Shown here piece after piece: positions 1 through 3,717 of a stretch of 5,781 nucleotides of DNA. The stretch's first letter is position 1, and every line of letters starts with the position of its first letter. The position numbers and the translations under genes are program-made. The DNA comes from Chloroflexia bacterium (GTDB lineage Bacteria > Chloroflexota > Chloroflexia > Thermomicrobiales > UBA6265): positions 1 through 5,781 of the forward strand of contig JACCUV010000152.1 of the NCBI GenBank assembly GCA_013698495.1, read 5' to 3'. Under the pieces are notes generated by a model. The model was not told the DNA's origin. It did no database searches and worked only from the letters and a program-made list of their open reading frames with translations.

Positions 1-126
1 GCCCTTCTCAACCCTCAGTTGCCTGCGAGAAGTGTACTGCACGGATTTTCCGGAGACGGATCGACGCAGACCTTGGCCGGGTTCTTGATCGGCATTAACC
101 GTGGCGGCGGTCTCACACGTTCGAAG

Positions 127-190
127 GGGCGGACCCCCCAGCGCTGCGGGACACCTGGCCAACCGCACGCAATCCAGGGGTCGTCCGCCC
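127..190. other. Long nested imperfect hairpin
   Basis: The outer stem pairs GGGCGGAC (127-134) with GTCCGCCC (183-190), perfect over 8 bp. After a 2-base bulge (181-182), CCCC (135-138) pairs with GGGG (177-180). After an internal loop, GCG and TGCGG (141-143, 145-149) pair with CCGCACGC (163-170), leaving one bulged C at 144. That gives 20 base pairs around a 13-base loop (150-162). No T-run follows on either strand, so it is not a standard intrinsic terminator. It could be a structured leader, a small RNA or a REP-like element. The pairing is read directly; the role is unknown. Confidence 0.5.
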
Positions 191-259
191 GACTCGCACT
201 ACGCACGAGGGAGGACGAACACCAGTGTAATCATGCAGCGCGGCTGCACCACCAAGGCA

Positions 260-278
260 TGAAAATGATCCATTTTCA
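260..278. promoter_or_regulatory. 19-bp dyad resembling a Fur-family operator
   Basis: TGAAAATG (260-267) and CATTTTCA (271-278) are perfect 8-bp inverted arms around ATC. The AT-rich arms, the 19-bp length and the position 103-121 bp before the kinase start resemble an operator for a Fur-family metal regulator (Fur, Zur). The left arm resembles actinobacterial Zur boxes, but those are 15 bp with the arms closer together, so the match is incomplete. No metal-related gene is visible in the window. The symmetry is seen; the regulator is a guess. Confidence 0.35.
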
Positions 279-380
279 CAGCAGTGGACGCATGGCTCCC
301 GGTCACACTATGCTCGACATGCTCTCCACCGTGACCGTGTTCACTGACCCAACCATCAACCAGGACGGGCCGCACTAACA

Positions 381-971
381 ATGAAGCAAACACATGCCAC
401 CACCGATTCGTCGCCAAATCCGCCAACCCTGATCGTCGTCTGCGGGTTGCCCGCGACCGGCAAGTCGTCCCTTGCCGAAGAACTGCGCGATGCATTGGGC
501 TGGCCGCTCTTTGCCAAGGATCGCTTCAAGGAGTTGCTCTACGACTCAGTTGAGCCTGATCGCGATGCATTCACGCGGGAGGAATCGACTGTCATCGGCA
601 AACAGTCGATCGCGCTGCTCCTCAACGTCGCCAGCGAACTGCTTCGAACCAGGATTTCCTGCATCGTCGAGGCCAACTTTCTGCCGCACATGGGTCCCAC
701 CGACCTCGCGCCGCTCCTCGCGATTTCACGAGGACGACAGGTGCATTGCTCGATTCCGGCCGAGCTTGTGCTCGAGCGTTACCGCAAGCGAGCCAACGCC
801 GGCGAACGTCACCCCGTCCACGTCGACGACGGCGCCGAAGCCGAGCTGGTTGAGCGGATCGAGTCTGGCGGAGGGGCGCCGCTGCCGATGGAAGTGCCCT
901 TGCTTGAGGTGGACGCGTCCGATGGCTGGAATCCAAACCTCGCCGAAATCGTCGCCTTTTGCCAATCGTGA
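381..971 (+). CDS. P-loop kinase-like ATPase (AAA_33-type), substrate unknown
   Basis: This encodes 196 residues of a small cytoplasmic P-loop protein, probably transferring phosphate from ATP to a small molecule or other substrate. The Walker A motif is G22-LPAT-G27-K28-S29, after a hydrophobic strand (residues 17-21). An F44-A-K-D47-R segment follows, as in the substrate-binding region of related kinases, then a strand ending I95-V-E97-A-N99-F. A basic lid-like segment (R133, R135, R137, G141, R143-H-P-V-H147, D149) fits the phosphate-binding lid of AAA_33 and chloramphenicol-phosphotransferase-like kinases. Length is normal and the protein looks complete, with no membrane segment. The ATG at 381 is the natural start but has only a weak GGG at 367-369 as a ribosome binding site. 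The gene stands alone, followed by a repeat element and a convergent operon, so context gives no substrate. Family assignment is good; function is open, and a zeta-toxin-like role cannot be excluded. Confidence 0.85.
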   Translation: MKQTHATTDSSPNPPTLIVVCGLPATGKSSLAEELRDALGWPLFAKDRFKELLYDSVEPDRDAFTREESTVIGKQSIALLLNVASELLRTRISCIVEANFLPHMGPTDLAPLLAISRGRQVHCSIPAELVLERYRKRANAGERHPVHVDDGAEAELVERIESGGGAPLPMEVPLLEVDASDGWNPNLAEIVAFCQS

Positions 972-1062
972 TGTTGGCCTGAGTGGGCAAGTCAAGACCC
1001 CAAATTGGGATTCCCTGTACCCCGAACGTCGAGCTCAGTTCTGATTGTCACAACTCCCAATC

Positions 1063-1210
1063 CGTCATTCTGACGAAGGAAGAATCTCCCGGCGAAGCCG
1101 GTTCGCGTCAGCGGACGCTCTTTGGCGGCCCCAACAGGCGCCGACTTCGTCATCGAGTGCTTCGCCGTATCCAACGGGGCCGGATTCTTCCGCTTCGCGT
1201 CAGAATGACG
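1063..1210. repeat. Short inverted-repeat element (MITE- or REP-like)
   Basis: The ends are CGTCATTCTGACG (1063-1075) and its exact reverse complement (1198-1210). Homology continues inward with small gaps: GGAAGAATC on the left (1078-1086) matches GATTCTTCC on the right (1183-1191). Each 13-bp end is itself a dyad, CGTCA-N3-TGACG. Inside lie two perfect small hairpins, CCGGC-GAA-GCCGG (1089-1101) and GCGTC-AGCG-GACGC (1105-1118). There is no ORF of note and no clear target-site duplication. It sits between the convergent kinase and amtB transcription units, a usual place for palindromic intergenic elements. It is probably one copy of a dispersed family, which a single window cannot prove. 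Confidence 0.65.
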
Positions 1211-1310
1211 CCGCGACGTGTGACTGCATGCCAAATTATGCTTGACACTCCACTCAGGGTGACGGTTTGAACGTGACGAAACCGCAAACTATCGGCAAAC
1301 GAATCTTGCG

Positions 1311-1451
1311 TTACGCCCGCGCGGGAGCCGCGGCGGGATCGGGGTTGAGATGCGGTTCGGGCAGCGGCGCGGTCGAATCGCATTGTTCTGGCATCGCCAG
1401 CCAGGCGGTGAGCAACATGGCAAAGCAGACGAAGGCAAAGAACAGCAACAT
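1311..1451 (-). CDS. Small single-pass membrane protein downstream of amtB
   Basis: This encodes 46 residues. Residues 1-20 form a hydrophobic helix (MLLFFAFVCFAMLLTAWLAM), followed by a Pro/Ala-rich soluble tail with a few acidic residues; Cys lies at 9 and 24. I chose the ATG at 1451 because AGGGAG (1459-1464) sits seven bases before it, an excellent ribosome binding site; longer in-frame starts upstream would put non-hydrophobic, arginine-rich sequence before the helix. Codon third positions are mostly G or C, as in the neighbouring genes. It lies 87 bp after amtB on the same strand and is likely co-transcribed. No family is recognised. It might be a small membrane partner of AmtB, or simply an unrelated short membrane peptide; a cleaved signal peptide is less likely because the N-terminus lacks positive charge. 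Confidence 0.6.
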   Translation of the reverse strand: MLLFFAFVCFAMLLTAWLAMPEQCDSTAPLPEPHLNPDPAAAPARA

Positions 1452-1463
1452 GATGTTTCTCCC

Positions 1464-1478
1464 TGGGCAATCTGCCCA
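1464..1478 (-). promoter_or_regulatory. Hairpin abutting the ribosome binding site of the small membrane gene
   Basis: TGGGCA and TGCCCA form a perfect 6-bp stem with a 3-base loop. On the minus strand it ends exactly where the AGGGAG ribosome binding site (1459-1464) begins, sharing one base. A stem at this place could influence ribosome access or protect the 5' end of a processed message. The structure is seen; any regulatory effect is inferred. Confidence 0.4.
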
Positions 1479-1498
1479 CTGGCACGATCTTCCCGGTG

Positions 1499-1516
1499 GC
1501 CCGGTCGATTCCGGGC
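1499..1516 (-). other. GC-rich hairpin shortly after the amtB stop codon
   Basis: GCCCGG (1499-1504) and CCGGGC (1511-1516) pair perfectly around a 6-base loop, starting 22 bases past the amtB stop. No run of T follows on the minus strand, so full intrinsic termination is not supported. It may stabilise the 3' end of amtB mRNA or allow partial read-through into the small membrane gene. Confidence 0.4.
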
Positions 1517-1538
1517 AACGCTGGCGACGTAACAACTG

Positions 1539-2768
1539 CTAAATCTGGTAGGCCACCTCACCATGCTGCGACGAATCGAGACCGAGCACCTCGGCTTCCT
1601 CCTCGACCCGGATCGGAATCACGAGGTTGATCGCCTTCAGGATCACGAACGTCATCGAGGCGGAGAACGCGACGGCCGCAACGGTCGCCACCGTCTGGTT
1701 CCAGAGCAACTCCGGGTTGCCGAAGAACAACCCATCGAAACCCACCCCCGGACCACCGCTAAAGGCCGAGTCAGCAAAGAGACCAGTAGCCAGCGCCCCC
1801 CAGATGCCGCCAACACCATGCACCGCGAAGACATCGAGGGCGTCGTCAATCTTGAATCGTTGTTTGAGCAAGTCCACAGTGAAGAAACAGAAGATACCCG
1901 CACCGAAACCGATCACGATCGCCGAGGCTGGGCCCACGAAGCCCGCCGCCGGGGTGATCGCGACGAGACCAGCCACCGCCCCGGCTGCTGCTCCGAGAAC
2001 GCTGGGATTACCGCGGCGCATCCACGACACGGTCATCCAGGTCAGGGCCCCCATCGCCGCGGCCACGTTCGTGACCAGGAAAGCCGATGCGGCCTGACCG
2101 TTGGCGCCGAGCGCGCTGCCGGCGTTGAAACCGAACCAGCCGAACCAGAGCAAACCGGCGCCGAGCACCGTCATCGTCAGGTCGTGCGGGTCGGTCTCCC
2201 GCGTGCCGAAGGTCTTGCGCCGGCCGAGCACCATCGCCGCCACCAGCGCGGCCACCCCGGACGAAATGTGAATCACGGTTCCGCCCGCGAAGTCGATCGC
2301 GCCGAGTTGGGCCAGCCACCCACCGCCCCAGACCCAGTGGGCAAGGGGCGCGTAGACGAAGGTGGCCCAGAGAATGCTGAAGACGACGAAGGCCTTGAAC
2401 CGCTTGCGTTCGGCGAACGCGCCCGTGATCAGCGCCGGGGTGATCGCCGCGAACATCATCTGGAAAGCGATGAAGGCATAGACCGGGATGCCGTACGCGT
2501 CCATCACATCGGTGGGCGAGATTCCTTTGAGACCAATGTGTCCCAGACCGCCGATGACTCCTCCGTGATCCCCATCGAACACCAGCGAGTAGCCCCACAG
2601 GACCCACACCACGCTAATCAGGGCGAGGATGAAGAAACTGTGCATGATCGTCGACAGCACGTTCTTGCGGTTGACCAATCCGCCATAGAAGAAGCCCAGC
2701 GCCGGGGTCATCAGCATCACCAGCGCCGCCGACATCAACACCCAGGCCGTATTTCCCGCATCGATCAT
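1539..2768 (-). CDS. amtB: Ammonium transporter AmtB
   Basis: This encodes a 409-residue inner-membrane channel of the Amt/Mep/Rh family that moves ammonium into the cell for glutamine synthesis. All diagnostic residues are present, each one number below E. coli AmtB: F106 and F214 of the Phe gate, W147 and S218 of the outer binding site, D159, and the pore histidines H167 and H317. The FAGGTV-H and VHGVGG-W signatures are intact, and the hydrophobic pattern fits eleven helices. The C-terminal tail (EEEAEVLGLD...HGE) is the conserved cytoplasmic segment that contacts PII proteins. There is no cleavable signal peptide, unlike E. coli. The ATG at 2768 is preferred over an in-frame GTG at 2801 because GGGAGG lies seven bases upstream of it and the family's N-terminus begins there. 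A small membrane gene follows; no glnK is adjacent in the window. Expression is probably nitrogen-controlled, by analogy. Confidence 0.97.
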   Translation of the reverse strand: MIDAGNTAWVLMSAALVMLMTPALGFFYGGLVNRKNVLSTIMHSFFILALISVVWVLWGYSLVFDGDHGGVIGGLGHIGLKGISPTDVMDAYGIPVYAFIAFQMMFAAITPALITGAFAERKRFKAFVVFSILWATFVYAPLAHWVWGGGWLAQLGAIDFAGGTVIHISSGVAALVAAMVLGRRKTFGTRETDPHDLTMTVLGAGLLWFGWFGFNAGSALGANGQAASAFLVTNVAAAMGALTWMTVSWMRRGNPSVLGAAAGAVAGLVAITPAAGFVGPASAIVIGFGAGIFCFFTVDLLKQRFKIDDALDVFAVHGVGGIWGALATGLFADSAFSGGPGVGFDGLFFGNPELLWNQTVATVAAVAFSASMTFVILKAINLVIPIRVEEEAEVLGLDSSQHGEVAYQI

Positions 2769-2775
2769 AGAGAAT

Positions 2776-2781
2776 CCTCCC
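2776..2781 (-). promoter_or_regulatory. Ribosome binding site fixing the amtB start
   Basis: GGGAGG on the minus strand lies seven bases before the ATG at 2768. This near-perfect Shine-Dalgarno sequence decides against the GTG at 2801, which would add 11 residues without a comparable site. Confidence 0.85.
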
Positions 2782-2896
2782 ACTCCGGTGACTTGAAGCA
2801 CCGCCCCTGACGCTCCCAGACACTACGCCAACGGCGCCAGTTTGCACAACGCACACGACAGTGTGTGGAATAAAGGCAGTGTAGATAGTGGGCGGA

Positions 2897-2921
2897 GTGA
2901 TGAAACAGGTGCACTCATCAC
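2897..2921. promoter_or_regulatory. Inverted repeat, possible amtB operator
   Basis: GTGATGA (2897-2903) and TCATCAC (2915-2921) are perfect 7-bp arms with an 11-base spacer, about 130-153 bp before the amtB start. The geometry suits a dimeric regulator upstream of a promoter. It does not match the usual NtcA (GTA-N8-TAC), TnrA or GlnR consensus, so the regulator is unknown. Confidence 0.4.
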
Positions 2922-3008
2922 GAATCGCCAACCAGTTTTCATGCAAAATGCACAACTATCCCTCGACTCAAGCGGGAAATGTGGTCGTGAGATGCTAAAG
3001 ATGAACCA

Positions 3009-3023
3009 GTGGGTGCAACCCAC
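3009..3023. other. Perfect short hairpin in the intergenic region
   Basis: GTGGGT and ACCCAC pair over 6 bp around GCA. Flanking ACCA (3005-3008) and TGGT (3028-3031) can extend the stem across a 4-base bulge. No T-tract follows on either strand. It lies about 240 bp upstream of amtB and 700 bp before the forward gene, so its role is unclear. Confidence 0.35.
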
Positions 3024-3271
3024 ATCTTGGTGTCGTGGACATCTGACGACCGAGTTTCGCCACGGCGGTCTCGCAGGAGATGACTAGTGGGCCGTGAAGC
3101 ACTCCTTGGCTACCCGAATCTAGCCCGCGGTTGCCCTCCCGCTCAACCTTTCGGAAGCCGACCGAACCTGACAATCGCGGGGTGTGACGTGGGCCAGACC
3201 GGAGCGGACACTCTGCTGCAAACTGCTTTCGACGTCCTCAACATGGACCTCACCGCCAAATGCGAATCGCG

Positions 3272-3443
3272 CCTTGAGCCAGGTGGGGGAAAGGAGTGGA
3301 CTCCAACCATTGACTGGCCATCCTGCAAAGTCATGGTTCCCGCTTCCTCGGAACGACGTCAAGGGCAAAAGTTCACTCGCTTCAAACGCCGAGACACGGC
3401 GCAGCCGGTAGCCCGCTCGCGACTCGCAGTTGACGATAGTCGC
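3272..3443. ncRNA. Cluster of stem-loops, candidate structured RNA or degenerate repeat
   Basis: A possible closing stem, CCTTGA (3272-3277) with TCAAGG (3359-3364), encloses GGAG-TGGA-CTCC (3293-3304) and, directly next to it, a 10-bp stem with one bulged T: AACCAT and GACT (3305-3310, 3312-3315) with AGTC and ATGGTT (3329-3332, 3333-3338) around a 13-base loop. Downstream are CGCCG-AGACA-CGGCG (3387-3401) and GCGACT-N13-AGTCGC (3419-3443). Several adjoining stems in ORF-free DNA suggest a folded RNA, but I recognise no known RNA class and cannot tell the strand. Chance pairing in GC-rich DNA is a real alternative. Confidence 0.25.
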
Positions 3444-3494
3444 TAGGTCCATTCGCCTCAGCAAGCTTCCACACTGTAGACTCGCGTTGGATCG

Positions 3495-3526
3495 CGATGC
3501 AGTATGCTTGCGTGTTTGCTGCATCG
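3495..3526. promoter_or_regulatory. Perfect 8-bp dyad upstream of the PAS-GGDEF-EAL gene
   Basis: CGATGCAG (3495-3502) and CTGCATCG (3519-3526) are exact inverted arms with a 16-base spacer, about 190-220 bp before the start codon. It could be an operator or a leader-RNA hairpin. I found no convincing promoter near it. Confidence 0.35.
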
Positions 3527-3708
3527 GTACGGTTCGTCGGGAAGTCACTCAATATGAAGCGATCGCTCGCGGCGCCACATCGCAACCCTCTCATCTTGCC
3601 TCACGCGACCGGTCGCCTCGTCACCAACAGCGACCGCCAACGCCGACGTGCATCGCAGGCAGACTCATTCTGCCCACTCACATGACGCGGTCTAAAGTCG
3701 CCAGTCAC

Positions 3709-3712
3709 GGAG
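3709..3712 (+). promoter_or_regulatory. Ribosome binding site for the PAS-GGDEF-EAL gene
   Basis: GGAG lies five bases before the ATG at 3718. A second GGAG (3837-3840) lies nine bases before an in-frame ATG at 3850 (residue 45), close to the first PAS domain, so that shorter start cannot be excluded. The in-frame ATG at 3682 has no such site. Confidence 0.55.
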
Positions 3713-3717
3713 CGACA

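Larger units (their letters stand above)
1..378 (+). other. Upstream region without a convincing gene; open frame of doubtful coding status
   Basis: One forward frame is open from the window edge to a TAA at 376-378, two bases before the kinase ATG, so it could be the 3' end of a gene beginning outside the window. Against this, the translation is rich in His, Gln, Arg and Gly without any recognisable motif, its third-position GC (about 70% by hand count) is not clearly that of a gene, and a long nested hairpin lies inside it. I found no minus-strand gene here either; the overlapping reverse frames run into the kinase gene and look like shadows. I treat the stretch as probable intergenic or leader DNA. 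Confidence 0.25.
2769..3717. other. Long intergenic region between divergent amtB and the PAS-GGDEF-EAL gene
   Basis: About 950 bp without a credible gene. Frames at 3087-3446 (+) and 3120-3548 (-) are open for 119 and 142 codons, but they overlap each other, lack recognisable motifs and do not look like real proteins. Both promoters of the divergent genes should lie here, yet I see no convincing -35/-10 pair or sigma-54 site. The region contains a small CACAC-GACA-GTGTG dyad (2852-2865), a possible operator (2897-2921), TGCA repeats (2942-2952), a GTGGGT-GCA-ACCCAC hairpin (3009-3023), a stem-loop cluster (3272-3443) and an 8-bp dyad (3495-3526). Confidence 0.6.

Noticed and set aside
954..980. 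GCCAA-N8-TTGGC stem overlapping the kinase stop as a terminator
   Set aside because: The 5-bp stem is weak, includes coding bases and has no following T-tract.
1263..1284. CGGTTT-N10-AAACCG hairpin as a terminator for the amtB operon
   Set aside because: The stem is only 6 bp with a 10-base loop and no T-run follows on the minus strand, so termination is not supported.
1563..2810. Forward frame of 415 codons antisense to amtB
   Set aside because: Its Arg/His/Glu-rich low-complexity translation is the usual shadow of a GC-rich hydrophobic gene; amtB on the other strand has every family signature.
2790..2815. Possible sigma-54 promoter (GG-N10-GC) just before amtB
   Set aside because: Only the GG and GC dinucleotides can be matched; the rest departs from the TGGCAC-N5-TTGC consensus.
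3087..3446. Forward frame of 119 codons in the amtB to GGDEF intergenic region
   Set aside because: No good ribosome binding site, no recognisable motif, poor protein-like composition, and a competing 142-codon reverse frame over the same bases.
3120..3548. Reverse frame of 142 codons
   Set aside because: Overlaps the forward frame, has no domain signature or convincing start signal, and covers strong hairpin-forming DNA.
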